DNA of 64,000 nt from contig NZ_SMAN01000008.1 in assembly GCF_004342905.1 (NCBI RefSeq), forward strand, positions 1 through 64,000. Direction: 5' to 3'. The stretch is from Melghiribacillus thermohalophilus (GTDB lineage Bacteria > Bacillota > Bacilli > Bacillales > Alkalibacillaceae). The first letter of the stretch is position 1. Each line of letters begins with the position of its first letter. Both the position numbers and the translations under genes were made by a program. The notes below the pieces were generated by a model. That model did no database searches, was not told the DNA's origin, and saw only the letters and a program-made list of their open reading frames with translations. Below are positions 27,758-37,984 of the stretch, one piece after another.

Positions 27758-27787
27758 TTTTCTGATGAAGGTTTATCCCGGCCTCTT

Positions 27788-29134
27788 TCATTTGAAAAAT
27801 GTTTCGTATAATGATTTGACAGCAGGTACCAGTTTGTCCGATTTCACTCCAAACATCATAGATACCTCTGAGGAACCCTGGTTAATCATTTCAATATTCA
27901 CATTCGCCCTGGCGAATGCTTCAGTAGCCCGGCTTGCCACGCCAATGGTACTGTTCATCCCTTCCCCGACAATCATAATCATGGCCAAATCTCTTTCCAC
28001 ACTGACGGTATCTACGTGGAGTTCTTCCCGAATCCGCTGAACCACGCGTTTTTCTTTATCTTGAGGGAATTGATTTTCTCGGATAATCACTGACATATCA
28101 TCGATTCCCGATGGAGCATGTTCAAAGGAAATCTGTTCATCCACTAAAATTTCCAGCAAGTTTTTCCCAAAACCCAGTTCCCTGTTCATTAAATACTTGC
28201 TCACATAAATACTGGCAAATCCTGTGTCGCTGGCTATGCCTATGACAGGTCCGTTGGTGGCATCCCTTTCGGAAACAATCATCGTACCTGGCTTTTCAGG
28301 ATGATTGGTATTTTTGATGCAGACGGGAATCTGGGCTTTAAAAGCAGGGATTAAGGCTTCATCATGAAATACCGAAAATCCAGCATAGGAAAGTTCCCGC
28401 ATTTCCCGATACGTCAATTTCTTGATTTCCTTTGGATGTTTAATAATAGACGGATTCACACAATATACGGAGTCCACATCCGTAAAATTCTCGTACAGAT
28501 CGGCTTTTACCCCGGCAGCTACAATCGAACCGGTAATATCAGATCCCCCCCTCGGGAAAGTCATTAATTCTCCCAGTTTCGTATAGCCGAAAAATCCAGG
28601 GATAACCGAAATTCCTTCCCTGTCCCTTAGTGCATATAGATGATCAAAACTTTCATCCAGTACCTGAGCGCTCCCCGGTTCATTACTCACCAGAATCCCC
28701 GCTTCTTTCGGGTTCACATATGATGCCTGCTTTCCGAGGGACTTCAAGTATTCGCTCAATATTTTAGCAAGAGAGTCTTCCCCCATGGCTTTTAATGCAT
28801 CCAGCCGATTTGGACTGAAGTTGTCGGCCTCAAGAATATGTTGAATCGATTTCTCGATCTCATCGAGCATCTTTTCATTTAAATTCAATTCATCAATAAT
28901 GGAGTGAAAACGGTCGATGATCCGGTTTAATGCCGGTTCAATGGATTCATCCTTTACATAACATTGTCCGAGTTCAATAAAAAGATCGGTAACCTTGATA
29001 TCCCCTTCAAACCGTTTCCCGGGTGCAGAGACAACGACAAATTTCCGTTCAGGATCACTTAAAATAATGTCAGCTACTTTTTTCAGCATCTCTGCCGTTG
29101 CCACTGAACTTCCGCCAAATTTTGCAACTTTCAT
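27788..29134 (-). CDS. thrD: Aspartate kinase (YclM/ThrD-type)
   Basis: A 448-residue enzyme phosphorylating aspartate at the head of the lysine, threonine and methionine pathways. The kinase start VAKFGGSSVA, FPRGGSDITGSIVAA in the substrate site and two C-terminal ACT domains (around SIYVSKYLMNRELGFG and IMIVGEGMNS) are visible. The length and N-terminus fit the YclM class rather than the DapG or LysC isoforms, which carry an internal translation start for a second subunit. It starts with ATG behind AGAGG. It stands alone; no lysine riboswitch is seen upstream. Confidence 0.9.
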   Translation of the reverse strand: MKVAKFGGSSVATAEMLKKVADIILSDPERKFVVVSAPGKRFEGDIKVTDLFIELGQCYVKDESIEPALNRIIDRFHSIIDELNLNEKMLDEIEKSIQHILEADNFSPNRLDALKAMGEDSLAKILSEYLKSLGKQASYVNPKEAGILVSNEPGSAQVLDESFDHLYALRDREGISVIPGFFGYTKLGELMTFPRGGSDITGSIVAAGVKADLYENFTDVDSVYCVNPSIIKHPKEIKKLTYREMRELSYAGFSVFHDEALIPAFKAQIPVCIKNTNHPEKPGTMIVSERDATNGPVIGIASDTGFASIYVSKYLMNRELGFGKNLLEILVDEQISFEHAPSGIDDMSVIIRENQFPQDKEKRVVQRIREELHVDTVSVERDLAMIMIVGEGMNSTIGVASRATEAFARANVNIEMINQGSSEVSMMFGVKSDKLVPAVKSLYETFFK

Positions 29135-29645
29135 TTCCTCTCACCACTTTATCCCGTCATTGCGTTAAAATATAGATATAATTCATAATTGTAACACGGA
29201 AATTAGCAAAAATTAATATGTATTTTGAAATTTTATTCAGAATATCTTTTTACGTTTTCATAGATCATTCTTTAGATCGTTTATACGCATGCAGAGAAGA
29301 AAAAAGAAACATCTGTTTAAAAAGTGACAGGGAGCCTGAACCCATTTTGTATATATGGTACTCCATCATTTTGCACTAAAGTGAATAATATACCTTTTCT
29401 GTTAAAGCATTTTGATCAAGAGCCATAAACCATAAAGATCAATCATCAAATACATCGTCTGAGAGTGTTTAATATCCCCGAAACCGACTGAAGGTCCAAT
29501 TATTGAATGAGTATCAGATGACGTGATATAGATTAGACTTTTTGAAACCTCCCTTTTTTCCAAAACACAACTGGAATAACTTCACCGTTTGTTTCAGTCC
29601 TTCAGATTCACAATGCTAAATTACATTGTCCAGATTTCATCGATA
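29135..29645. other. Intergenic stretch, nothing recognised
   Basis: About 510 bases between thrD and the spo0A terminator. It must hold the thrD promoter. No open frame with a ribosome site, no riboswitch and no repeat could be supported. Confidence 0.4.
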
Positions 29646-29694
29646 AAAAAGCCCTCCATTCATTTTTTATCATGAACAGAAGGCTTAACAAGAG
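29646..29694 (-). terminator. Terminator of spo0A
   Basis: On the minus strand AAGCCTTCTGTTCAT pairs imperfectly with ATGAATGGAGGGCTT and is followed by a run of T, 60 bases after the spo0A stop. Confidence 0.75.
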
Positions 29695-29752
29695 TTTAAC
29701 GGGTTATTAGTGTATAGGGATGAATGAAACCCAATCATGCTATGATCGGGGT

Positions 29753-30538
29753 TTAAGAAACCTTATGTTCCAGGCGGAGTTTGTCGGCCACCATCGCGAT
29801 AAACTCACTGTTTGTCGGCTTCGCTTTTGTCATGTTGACAGTATAGCCGAACAGATTGGAAATGGATTCTACATTGCCGCGGCTCCAGGCAACTTCAATG
29901 GCATGGCGGATGGCCCGTTCCACCCTTGAAGCGGTTGTGTTATATTTTTTGGCAATATCGGGATAAAGCACTTTCGTAATGGAACCGAGCAGTTCAATAT
30001 CATTGTAGACCATGGCAATGGCCTCACGGAGATACATATACCCCTTAATATGTGCTGGAACGCCAATTTCATGGATAATATTAGTAATGCTCGCATCTAG
30101 ATCAAATTTGTTGCTTCTTTTACGGTCTCTAATCATAGACGGACTTTCTTTTACATTGGATGCTTTACCGTTCACCTGCAAAATTTGTTCTTTTAGGTGA
30201 TCCAGATCAAACGGTTTAAGAATAAAGTAAGACGCGCCAAGATCAACAGCCTTTTTGGTCACTTCTTCCTGTCCAAAGGCGGTCAACATAATGACATTCG
30301 GCATTTTTTCTTTTTCTAATTCTTTCATCTTTTCCAAAACAGCCAGACCATCCACATGGGGCATAATAATGTCAAGAACAAGAACATCTGGATCCATTTC
30401 CTCCAGCATTTCCAGACATTCTTTCCCATTATAGGCTGTACCAATCACATCAATTTCATGCTGATCTGCAAAATAATCCTCAAGCATTTTGATCAGTTCA
30501 CGGTTATCATCTGTCAGCAAGACTTTCACTTTCTCCAC
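29753..30538 (-). CDS. spo0A: Sporulation master regulator Spo0A
   Basis: A 261-residue response regulator. The receiver domain (1-125) has the acidic pair in LLTDDN, the phosphoacceptor Asp in [13 protein letters not shown] and the conserved Lys in FILKPFD. The C-terminal DNA-binding domain (about 145-261) contains [18 protein letters not shown] and the recognition region [20 protein letters not shown] 30538 is the start, behind AGGAGG; the frame opens to 30598 but spo0A proteins begin at this VEKVKV position. Upstream lie a sigma-H promoter and two 0A boxes. spoIVB precedes it as in other bacilli. Confidence 0.97.
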   Translation of the reverse strand: MEKVKVLLTDDNRELIKMLEDYFADQHEIDVIGTAYNGKECLEMLEEMDPDVLVLDIIMPHVDGLAVLEKMKELEKEKMPNVIMLTAFGQEEVTKKAVDLGASYFILKPFDLDHLKEQILQVNGKASNVKESPSMIRDRKRSNKFDLDASITNIIHEIGVPAHIKGYMYLREAIAMVYNDIELLGSITKVLYPDIAKKYNTTASRVERAIRHAIEVAWSRGNVESISNLFGYTVNMTKAKPTNSEFIAMVADKLRLEHKVS

Positions 30539-30585
30539 AAATATTTCCTCCTTGTTCCTTTTTTGTCTCCTTTCTCCCACATAAT

Positions 30586-30614
30586 CTATTCGACACAACC
30601 TTAAAAATTCCTTT
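30586..30614 (-). promoter_or_regulatory. Sigma-H promoter of spo0A (Ps-like)
   Basis: On the minus strand AAAGGAATT (30606-30614), 11 bases, then GTCGAATAG (30586-30594) fits the sigma-H consensus RNAGGAWWW-N11/12-RNNGAATWW at all but the last base. Confidence 0.75.
30589..30595 (-). promoter_or_regulatory. Spo0A box overlapping the -10 of the spo0A promoter
   Basis: TGTCGAA on the minus strand is a perfect 0A box and overlaps the sigma-H -10 element. Confidence 0.65.
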
Positions 30615-30709
30615 TTTTATGGAAAAAACTTTTATTTTTATGTGTTTATCTTGATTTTTCTTTATTTTTCATAATTTTTTTATGTTTTTCATCATTTTTT
30701 TTATTATTT

Positions 30710-30716
30710 TGTCGAA
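30710..30716 (+). promoter_or_regulatory. Upstream Spo0A box
   Basis: A second perfect TGTCGAA, on the plus strand, about 172 bases before the spo0A start, in a strongly T-rich stretch. Confidence 0.5.
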
Positions 30717-30773
30717 AAATCTCTCGGTTGCTGATAATTCTCTGAATGAAGGACTGTCTGAATAGTTCTAAGG

Positions 30774-30806
30774 AAGAAGCTGCCGGATCATGCCGGCAGC
30801 TTCTTT
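30774..30806 (-). terminator. Terminator of spoIVB
   Basis: An 11-bp G+C-rich stem GAAGCTGCCGG/CCGGCAGCTTC around 30776-30803, between spoIVB and spo0A. Confidence 0.8.
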
Positions 30807-30857
30807 GCATTCCTCAGTCCATTTTTTCTCCTTCATTCTACAATACCAAACGAAAGG

Positions 30858-32153
30858 TTAACTTGCCTTTCGTTTGTTTTCATCTTCATAAATATTGATT
30901 CCCGCATCGTTGAGCATCCACTCGATATGAACTCCATATCCGCTTGTTGGATCGTTTACAAATACATGGGTGATCGCTCCAACCAGCTTGTCATTTTGGA
31001 TAATGGGACTGCCGCTCATTCCCTGCACAATCCCTCCGGTTGCATCAAGTAATTTTTCGTCCGTAATTTTGACAATCATTCCTTTGGTGGAAGGATGTTT
31101 CTGAGGAATACTTGAAACGATTTCCACATCAAATTCCTCAACCTCTTTTCCATCAATGACGGTTAATATTTTAGCGGGTCCTTCTTTCACTTGATTGGAT
31201 AGGGCGATGGGTATTGGTTCATCCATCACACCGTTTTTAATTTCTTTTTTTAATTTACCAAATATTCCGAAGGGACTATTCTTTGTAATATTTCCGATGC
31301 TTTTATCTTTGGCACTGAACTGTGCATTTTTTTCACCGGGCAATCCATTTTTTCCTTTTTCAATCGAAACCACATTCGAGTCAACAATTTTTCCTTTGTG
31401 AATTTCAATTGGTTTTTTTGTGTCCATGTCCGAAATGACATGACCAAGAGCACCATACTTTTTCGTTTTCGGATCATAAAATGTCATTGTTCCAATTCCT
31501 GCTGCCGAATCCCGGATATATAGCCCAATTCTATACTTTTGATCGTTTACGTCATAAGCAGGTTTCAGTTCTGCGTCAAATGTTTCATCATTCCGCTTAA
31601 CGGTTACCTGAAGGGGCTGATCACTTTCCCCTGCCTCTTTTACAAACGTGGATACATTTTCCATTTCCTTAATTTGTTTTCCGTTAATCTTAAGCAACAC
31701 ATCTCCAACTTGAATCCCTGCCTTTTCTCCTGGAGATATTTTGCCGTCTTCAGTTTGTACAAGATGATGTCCGACAACCAGCACACCCAGAGTCTGGAGT
31801 CGAACCCCGATGGACTGACCGCCAGGAACGACTTTGAGATCTTTCAATACATTGATGTTCACTTTTTTTATCGGTAAACCTGCCCATTCATATACAATGC
31901 TGCTTTGTCCCTGTCTTAAAGGGATGATTTTATTGGAAGGAAGTGTCCTTACCGGCTGAATATGATCAGCATGCATGAATTCAGGTTGACTGGATGCAAA
32001 TGCCGGGAGATTATATTCATCCTGTTTTTCAAAAAGGGTAATTTCATCTGGAATGGATAAATATTGCTGTACAGGATTTAAAAAAGGAAGAAACAGGAAT
32101 GAAACAAGGAGGATAACTCCAATGACCTTCCGAATTTGACCTTGATCTTTCAC
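30858..32153 (-). CDS. spoIVB: Stage IV sporulation serine protease SpoIVB
   Basis: A 431-residue forespore protease that signals pro-sigma-K processing across the intermembrane space. An N-terminal membrane anchor ([17 protein letters not shown]) is followed by a PDZ domain around [20 protein letters not shown] (about 140-220) and the S55 peptidase domain. The latter has the His in [11 protein letters not shown] and the nucleophile Ser in [12 protein letters not shown] 32153 behind GAGGAG is preferred to ATG 32192, which has no ribosome site. It lies between recN and spo0A, the standard order. Confidence 0.95.
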   Translation of the reverse strand: MKDQGQIRKVIGVILLVSFLFLPFLNPVQQYLSIPDEITLFEKQDEYNLPAFASSQPEFMHADHIQPVRTLPSNKIIPLRQGQSSIVYEWAGLPIKKVNINVLKDLKVVPGGQSIGVRLQTLGVLVVGHHLVQTEDGKISPGEKAGIQVGDVLLKINGKQIKEMENVSTFVKEAGESDQPLQVTVKRNDETFDAELKPAYDVNDQKYRIGLYIRDSAAGIGTMTFYDPKTKKYGALGHVISDMDTKKPIEIHKGKIVDSNVVSIEKGKNGLPGEKNAQFSAKDKSIGNITKNSPFGIFGKLKKEIKNGVMDEPIPIALSNQVKEGPAKILTVIDGKEVEEFDVEIVSSIPQKHPSTKGMIVKITDEKLLDATGGIVQGMSGSPIIQNDKLVGAITHVFVNDPTSGYGVHIEWMLNDAGINIYEDENKRKAS

Positions 32154-32295
32154 ATATTTCACTCTCCTCGCTTCTAACCCATACCAATACATCTTGTATT
32201 CATTAATTTGACCTTAAATCATTGCTTTTAAACGGAGCAAACATGAGAAATGAAACATAGTATTTCCATTCATTCTTGATCTTTAAGAAGAATAA

Positions 32296-32320
32296 AATAA
32301 CTGCCATTATGGCAGTTATA
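32296..32320 (-). terminator. Terminator of the recN operon
   Basis: TAACTGCCA/TGGCAGTTA stem with a T-rich tail on the minus strand, just after the recN stop. Confidence 0.8.
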
Positions 32321-32336
32321 ACCGTAAACGTTTATT

Positions 32337-34076
32337 TTAATTGGCTGGAATGACTTTTTTATGTTTTTCCGCTAAATCAAGAAGTTCACGGGCATGGTCC
32401 TTTGTTGTTTCTGTCATTTCAGCTCCTGTTATCATTCGGCTGATCTCTTCGATTTTTTCATCATGGTTTAACTCGGTTACTTCGGTGCTTGTCCGGTTTT
32501 CATGGACATGTTTCTCGATTCGGATATGAGTATCGGCCATTGCGGCAACCTGGGGAAGATGTGTGATACACAATACCTGTGAATTAATTGAAATATCATA
32601 AATTTTTTCAGCCATAGCCTGTGCTACCCTTCCGCTTACGCCTGTATCCACTTCATCAAAAATCACACTTGTCACGCCCTGATGCCGGGCAAAAATTTTC
32701 TTTAATGCGAGCATGATTCTGGACAATTCACCGCCTGATGCAATTTTTTGCAATTCCTTTAATGGTTCTCCGGGGTTTGTGCTCAGGATGAATTTCACCT
32801 GCTCCATCCCTTTTTCCGTTAATCGCACAGGCTGTCCAGCAAATTCCACGTCATGGTCTTTTCCGGGCAGGAGTGTAAGATCTACATCAAACTGTGCTTT
32901 ATCAAGATACAGATCGTTTAATTCTCTGGATATTTCTTCTTTTAATTTTTGGGCTGCTTTTGTACGCAGTTTATGGAGTTCTTCAGCCTCTAATAATACA
33001 TCTTTTCGGATTTCCTTTAACTGATGTTCTAATTGCTGGAGATGGCTATCCTTGTTGGTTAATTGATCGATTTCTTCTTCAATTGCAGCAGCATATTCCA
33101 TCATCTCCTGTACCGTTTGTCCATATTTTCGTTTCAGCCGATTCAATTCGTTTAACCGGCCTTCGATTTCATTTAAACGGTTGGGGTCAAATTCCATCTC
33201 ATCCAATTTATTGCGGATATCAAAGGCCAGCTCTTCGATTACATAATATTGATTGGTCAGCTGTTCAGCTTTCTTTGCCAGATCTTCATCATAAGAACGA
33301 ATCGTTTCCAGTGATCCCATGGCATGGGATAGCCAGTCAAGGCCTTTTTGCTCTCCATACAATGCTTGATAGGCATCATTCAGATTCTGATAAATTTTTT
33401 CGTAATTGACCAGTATTTTTCGTTCTTCTTCCAGCATAACGTCTTCATCTTCCTGAAGATCCGCTTCCTCCAGCTCTTTCAACTGAAATTGAAGCAAATC
33501 CAGGCGCTGTACAATTTCCTGTTCATTATCCCTTAAAGATTCATACCGTTTTTGAATTTTTTTGTATTCCTGGTATACATCATGATATTCTTGTTTAGCC
33601 TGTTTCATGGATGAATAATCGTATAAGTCAAGCAGATCAATATGTCTGTCCGAGTCCATCAAAGACTGGGTTTCATGCTGGGTATGGATATCGATCAGTG
33701 TCTGGCCAAATTCCTTTAAAATAGCGAGGGTTACAAGCTTGCCATTCATTCGGCAAATACTTTTCCCCTGCGAAGTGATGCTTCTCTGGAGAACAAGCAT
33801 TCCGTCTTCATCTAAATCAATGCCAAATTGCTTTGCTTTTTCATAGGCTGGATGTTCGGGATGATCCAGATAAAAAAGTCCCTGAATGTCTGCACGATTT
33901 GCTCCGTGCCGAACATACTCAACAGAGCCTCTCCCACCTACAAGTAACTGAATGGCATCGATGATAATGGATTTCCCCGCACCCGTTTCTCCGGTTAAAA
34001 CCGTTAATCCTTCACGAAAATGAATCTGAACCTGATCAATAATGGCGAAATCTTTAATGGAAAGTTCAGCTAACAC
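32337..34076 (-). CDS. recN: DNA repair ATPase RecN
   Basis: A 579-residue SMC-like ATPase acting early in double-strand break repair. Walker A reads VLTGETGAGKSIIIDAI. Long coiled-coil arms occupy about 150-360. The signature ASGGELSRIMLALK and Walker B VIFDEVDTGVSG complete the head. The in-frame GTG at 34085 is less likely than GTG 34076, which begins the conserved LAELSIK sequence and has GAGG 8 bases away. It follows argR by 15 bases. Confidence 0.96.
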   Translation of the reverse strand: MLAELSIKDFAIIDQVQIHFREGLTVLTGETGAGKSIIIDAIQLLVGGRGSVEYVRHGANRADIQGLFYLDHPEHPAYEKAKQFGIDLDEDGMLVLQRSITSQGKSICRMNGKLVTLAILKEFGQTLIDIHTQHETQSLMDSDRHIDLLDLYDYSSMKQAKQEYHDVYQEYKKIQKRYESLRDNEQEIVQRLDLLQFQLKELEEADLQEDEDVMLEEERKILVNYEKIYQNLNDAYQALYGEQKGLDWLSHAMGSLETIRSYDEDLAKKAEQLTNQYYVIEELAFDIRNKLDEMEFDPNRLNEIEGRLNELNRLKRKYGQTVQEMMEYAAAIEEEIDQLTNKDSHLQQLEHQLKEIRKDVLLEAEELHKLRTKAAQKLKEEISRELNDLYLDKAQFDVDLTLLPGKDHDVEFAGQPVRLTEKGMEQVKFILSTNPGEPLKELQKIASGGELSRIMLALKKIFARHQGVTSVIFDEVDTGVSGRVAQAMAEKIYDISINSQVLCITHLPQVAAMADTHIRIEKHVHENRTSTEVTELNHDEKIEEISRMITGAEMTETTKDHARELLDLAEKHKKVIPAN

Positions 34077-34091
34077 ATTGGCCACCTCAAT

Positions 34092-34541
34092 TTATAACAT
34101 TTCTAAAAATCGTTCTTTTATTTCCAGGGTATCTTCTTCGGTACGGCAGATGATTAAGCATGTATCGTCCCCACAGATGGTTCCCATAATCTGACCCCAT
34201 TCCATATGATCGATTAAAGCACCGACAGCATGAGCATTCCCGGGTAATGTTTTTAGAACAATAAAATGCCCGGCCGTATCGATTTTGACAAAAGCATCCA
34301 GCATGAGGCGCTTTAACTTGTTATAGGGATTAAAGCGCTGGTCTGCAGGCAAACTATATTTATAACGTCCGCTGGCTGTGGGAACTTTGACCAGATGCAA
34401 TTCTTTAATGTCTCTGGATACGGTAGCTTGAGTAACATTGTAACCCAGATTTTTCAATCGTTCCACCAGTTCATCCTGGGTTTCAATTTCGTTTTCAGCG
34501 ATGATTTCTCTAATTTTTATATGGCGTTGTCCCTTATTCAT
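34092..34541 (-). CDS. argR: Arginine repressor (ArgR/AhrC)
   Basis: A 149-residue hexameric arginine-dependent regulator. The N-terminal winged helix contains [16 protein letters not shown]; the C-terminal oligomerisation/arginine domain contains [17 protein letters not shown] 34541 follows GAGGGA; the frame is open to 34565. In bacilli this gene sits between tlyA and recN, as here. Confidence 0.96.
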   Translation of the reverse strand: MNKGQRHIKIREIIAENEIETQDELVERLKNLGYNVTQATVSRDIKELHLVKVPTASGRYKYSLPADQRFNPYNKLKRLMLDAFVKIDTAGHFIVLKTLPGNAHAVGALIDHMEWGQIMGTICGDDTCLIICRTEEDTLEIKERFLEML

Positions 34542-34575
34542 CTTATTCCCTCTTTCGTTTTTCAATTTTATTTAT

Positions 34576-34607
34576 AAAAAGGGACTACATGGTTATCCTG
34601 CAGTCCC
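34576..34607 (-). terminator. Terminator after tlyA
   Basis: On the minus strand GGGACT pairs with AGTCCC (34602-34607, 34581-34586), followed by five T. The stem overlaps the tlyA stop codon and separates tlyA from argR. Confidence 0.7.
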
Positions 34608-35440
34608 TACGATGTGCGTGATTCCTTCTTTAAAGTTTGATGAGCTGCCAGAACGACTTCCTCCGGTTTTACTTCTGAATCCATCATTCCCTCGTTTTCA
34701 TTTGAAACCTCAACATGTATAAGAAATTCGATATTGCCATCTCCACCGGTGATGGGGGAGTATGTTAAATGGTGAACAAAAAAGCCAAGGCTAAGGGAAT
34801 AGGAAATGATCTTTTGAATGACTTCCAGATGAATGTCAGGGTCGCGGATAATACCTTTTTTTCCAACCTGATCCCTTCCTGCTTCAAACTGAGGTTTTAT
34901 CAGCGCGAAAACATCACTTCCCGACGGCATCAATTGTTTGATGACGGGCAAAATCAATTTTAAGGAGATAAACGAGACATCAATTGTTGCAAATTCAGGG
35001 ATTCCGTACGTTAAGTCTTCAGCAGTTACATAACGGAAATTCGTTTTTTCCATCACGATAACCCGCTCATCATTTCTCAGTTTCCAGGCAAGCTGATTGT
35101 AGCCTGTATCGATAGCATAAACGAGTTTTGCACCATTCTGAAGTGCGCAATCCGTAAAGCCGCCGGTCGATGAACCGACATCCATCATTATTTTCCCATC
35201 CACGGAAAGATGAAATTCTTTCAGTGCTTTTTCAAGCTTTAATCCCCCTCTGCTGACATAAGGAAGTGGATTCCCCTTTATTTTCAGGGAGATGTCAGGG
35301 TCCACTTTCATTCCTGGTTTATCCATCCGTATTTGATCGGAATAAACCAGTCCGGCCATAATGGTTCGTTTGGCTTTTTCTCTCGTTTCAGCCAAACCCC
35401 GTTCGACGAGCAACACATCCAGTCTGATTTTCTTGTTCAT
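34607..35440 (-). CDS. tlyA: TlyA/YqxC family rRNA 2'-O-methyltransferase-like protein
   Basis: A 277-residue protein with an N-terminal S4 RNA-binding domain (RLDVLLVERGLAETREKAKR) and an FtsJ-like SAM-dependent methyltransferase domain (MMDVGSSTGGFTDCALQNGA, TIDVSFISL). Mycobacterial TlyA methylates 16S and 23S rRNA; the role in bacilli (YqxC) is less certain. ATG 35440 overlies the dxs stop region and is the position where the S4 domain starts; the open frame to 35485 lies inside dxs. Confidence 0.93.
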   Translation of the reverse strand: MNKKIRLDVLLVERGLAETREKAKRTIMAGLVYSDQIRMDKPGMKVDPDISLKIKGNPLPYVSRGGLKLEKALKEFHLSVDGKIMMDVGSSTGGFTDCALQNGAKLVYAIDTGYNQLAWKLRNDERVIVMEKTNFRYVTAEDLTYGIPEFATIDVSFISLKLILPVIKQLMPSGSDVFALIKPQFEAGRDQVGKKGIIRDPDIHLEVIQKIISYSLSLGFFVHHLTYSPITGGDGNIEFLIHVEVSNENEGMMDSEVKPEEVVLAAHQTLKKESRTS

Positions 35441-35445
35441 ATGCT

Positions 35446-37338
35446 TCAAGCCCTCTGTTGTTTTTTGGGAATCATCTGTATGCACGTTTGAATGATATTT
35501 TCAGTAGTTAAACCAACTTCTTCTAACAATTTATTCACGCTTCCGTGTTCAATAAACCTATCTGGAATCCCCATTCTTTCCACATGTTGCTGATAAAAAC
35601 CGTTCTCCTGTATAAACTCAAGAACTGTACTTCCAAAGCCGCCCTGAAGTACATGTTCTTCAATCGTGAGAATTGGTATATGTTCATTCAGTATTTGCTG
35701 AAGCATCACTTCATCGAGAGGTTTGATGAAGCGTGCATTGACAACTCTTATCGATAGTCCCATTTCCTTCAGCTGCTGACTGGCTTTCACAGCAATCGGA
35801 ATCATAGTTCCGAAAGTTAAAATAGCGAGATCTGTTCCTTCTTCCAGCACTTCCCATGATCCAAGCGGAATGGTTTTCAGTTCTTCATCCATGTTTACGC
35901 CCAGTGCATTTCCCCGGGGGTAACGAATCGCGATGGGACCATCGTCATACTGTATAGCTGTGTTAACCATGTGCTGGCACTCGTTTTCATCTTTCGGCAT
36001 CATCAGTACTATATTGGGAACATGACGTAAAAAAGCGATGTCAAACACACCCTGATGGGTTTCCCCGTCTGCACCGACCAGCCCTGCACGGTCAATCCCG
36101 AAAGTAACGTTTAAATTTTGTCTGCAGACATCATGAACAACCTGATCATATCCTCTCTGCAGGAAGGTGGAATAGATGGATAAAAAAGGTTTCATGCCCT
36201 GAGCAGCTATGCCGGCAGCCATTGTGGTTGCATGCTGTTCAGCAATGCCCACATCAAATAGCCGATCCGGAAATTCCTTTTTGAAATCTTCCAGTTTCGA
36301 ACCCACCGTCATTGCAGGGGTAATGGCTACAATACGTTCGTCGTCCCGTGCAAGTTTCATCAAGGTATCGCTGACGACTTTACTCCAGGCGGGACCTGTA
36401 CTTGCTTTTTTTAAAGTTTCTCCAGATTCAATTTTATAGGGTCCAACACCATGCCAGGTGCCCACTTTGTCCGATTCGGCTGGATGATATCCTTTGCCCT
36501 TTTTTGTGATGACATGAATGAGAACAGGACCATCCGTTTTACGGGCATAAAGCAGGTTTTCAAACAGATCTTCAAAATTATGTCCATCAACGGGGCCGAA
36601 ATAGGTAAAACCGAGTTCCTCAAAAAACATACCGGGAACCATAAAATATTTCATACTGTCCTTTAGCCGTTCAGCGGCATTAGCAATTTTTCCACCGACG
36701 GCCGGTATTTTTTTGAGCAGCCATTCCATTTCATCTTTAACCCAGTGGTATTTAGATGCACTTCTCATTCGACCGAGTACATTATGAAGCGCTCCGACAT
36801 TTGGAGCAATGGACATCTCATTATCATTTAATATCACGATAATATTTTTCTTTTCGTCACCGATGTGATTCAATGCTTCAAGAGCCATTCCACCTGTTAG
36901 TGCTCCATCTCCTATAATGGGTACAATGGCATAATCTTCTCCTTTTAAGTCCCTGGCAACGGCCATTCCCATCGCAGCGGAAAGGGAAGTTGAGCTATGA
37001 CCCGTTTCCCAGACATCATGCTCACTCTCCGTTCGTTTGGGAAAACCGGCTAATCCCTTATACTGACGAAGGGTATCAAACTGTTTTGTACGTCCGGTCA
37101 GGATTTTATGAACATAGGATTGATGTCCCACATCCCAGATTAACTTATCCCTGGGACTTTCAAATATTTTGTGAAGGGCAATCGTCAGCTCGACGACTCC
37201 CAGATTGGGGCCAAGATGTCCACCGGTTTTCGATAGCTTCGTAATTAAAAACTCCCGGATCTCGACTGCCAGATCCTCAAGCTGTTGATTGGAGTAACTT
37301 TTCAAAAACGATGGATTTTTGATGGAATACAGATCCAT
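35446..37338 (-). CDS. dxs: 1-deoxy-D-xylulose-5-phosphate synthase
   Basis: A 630-residue thiamine-dependent first enzyme of the non-mevalonate isoprenoid pathway. [17 protein letters not shown] and the ThDP site [18 protein letters not shown] through ILNDNEMSI are clear. The catalytic-domain segment [18 protein letters not shown] lies at about 430-450. It is 16 bases after oapA. The chain ispA, OLE RNA, oapA, dxs puts the RNA inside an isoprenoid gene cluster. Confidence 0.97.
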   Translation of the reverse strand: MDLYSIKNPSFLKSYSNQQLEDLAVEIREFLITKLSKTGGHLGPNLGVVELTIALHKIFESPRDKLIWDVGHQSYVHKILTGRTKQFDTLRQYKGLAGFPKRTESEHDVWETGHSSTSLSAAMGMAVARDLKGEDYAIVPIIGDGALTGGMALEALNHIGDEKKNIIVILNDNEMSIAPNVGALHNVLGRMRSASKYHWVKDEMEWLLKKIPAVGGKIANAAERLKDSMKYFMVPGMFFEELGFTYFGPVDGHNFEDLFENLLYARKTDGPVLIHVITKKGKGYHPAESDKVGTWHGVGPYKIESGETLKKASTGPAWSKVVSDTLMKLARDDERIVAITPAMTVGSKLEDFKKEFPDRLFDVGIAEQHATTMAAGIAAQGMKPFLSIYSTFLQRGYDQVVHDVCRQNLNVTFGIDRAGLVGADGETHQGVFDIAFLRHVPNIVLMMPKDENECQHMVNTAIQYDDGPIAIRYPRGNALGVNMDEELKTIPLGSWEVLEEGTDLAILTFGTMIPIAVKASQQLKEMGLSIRVVNARFIKPLDEVMLQQILNEHIPILTIEEHVLQGGFGSTVLEFIQENGFYQQHVERMGIPDRFIEHGSVNKLLEEVGLTTENIIQTCIQMIPKKQQRA

Positions 37339-37354
37339 CCAGGATCACTCACCT

Positions 37355-37942
37355 TCATCTTGATTTTTTCAAATCTGGCAATAATTTCAGATGCAACTTG
37401 TCTTCCAGAAAAGCGATGACCTTGCCGGCGAAAAGAATAATGGAGGTAGAAGCATGGATGGCAAAATATTTACCAAGGGCTTTACCGCCTACTGTCAGGG
37501 CCGCTACGACGCTGGTAAATATGACAGAAACAGTCGTGTGCATGGTTGATTCTTGCTGAAATCCTATGCCCAGAGTCAATTGCAGCACCACAAAGGCCGA
37601 AGCGGTACCGCTTACAATTCCTGATATATCACCAATCACGTCATTGCAGAATGACGCGAATTTATCTGCATTTTTCACGATGATGATCGCCTGTCTGGCA
37701 CCATAGACTTTGTTGGAAGCCATGGCATTTAATGGAACCTCATCTGCTGCTGTCGAAGCTATTCCAAGCATATCAAACATGACCCCAATCAGTACAATCC
37801 CCAGCACGACGAGAATCCCGAAATACCAAAGGACCCCCTCTAACAATAGCGTCGAAACAACTGAAAAAAGTGCCGCTAACACAAAAGTGATAACGGCAAT
37901 ACTCAGACTAAATCGTATAGACCTTTTAAATTGATTTTTCAT
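37355..37942 (-). CDS. oapA: OLE-associated membrane protein OapA
   Basis: A 195-residue protein with about four hydrophobic helices (starting near FSLSIAVITFVLAALFSVVS). A conserved cytoplasmic-looking loop reads ADEVPLNAMASNKVYGARQA then FASFCNDVIGDISGIVSG, and the C-terminus is basic (KLHLKLLPDLKKSR). The loop resembles DUF21/CNNM-type proteins. The gene lies immediately 3' of the OLE RNA and before dxs, the place of oapA in Bacillus halodurans, where OapA dimers bind the RNA at the membrane. ATG 37942 follows GAGGG; the 86 codons before it are OLE RNA sequence. Confidence 0.88.
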   Translation of the reverse strand: MKNQFKRSIRFSLSIAVITFVLAALFSVVSTLLLEGVLWYFGILVVLGIVLIGVMFDMLGIASTAADEVPLNAMASNKVYGARQAIIIVKNADKFASFCNDVIGDISGIVSGTASAFVVLQLTLGIGFQQESTMHTTVSVIFTSVVAALTVGGKALGKYFAIHASTSIILFAGKVIAFLEDKLHLKLLPDLKKSR

Positions 37943-37984
37943 ATATTTTCCCTCTATATCATACATCCATGTATCATTTTGTAA

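Noticed and set aside
29135-29330. Lysine riboswitch before the aspartokinase gene
   Set aside because: The leader has none of the conserved L-box core segments or terminator/antiterminator pairing that I could find; the enzyme is of the YclM class, which is not normally riboswitch-controlled.
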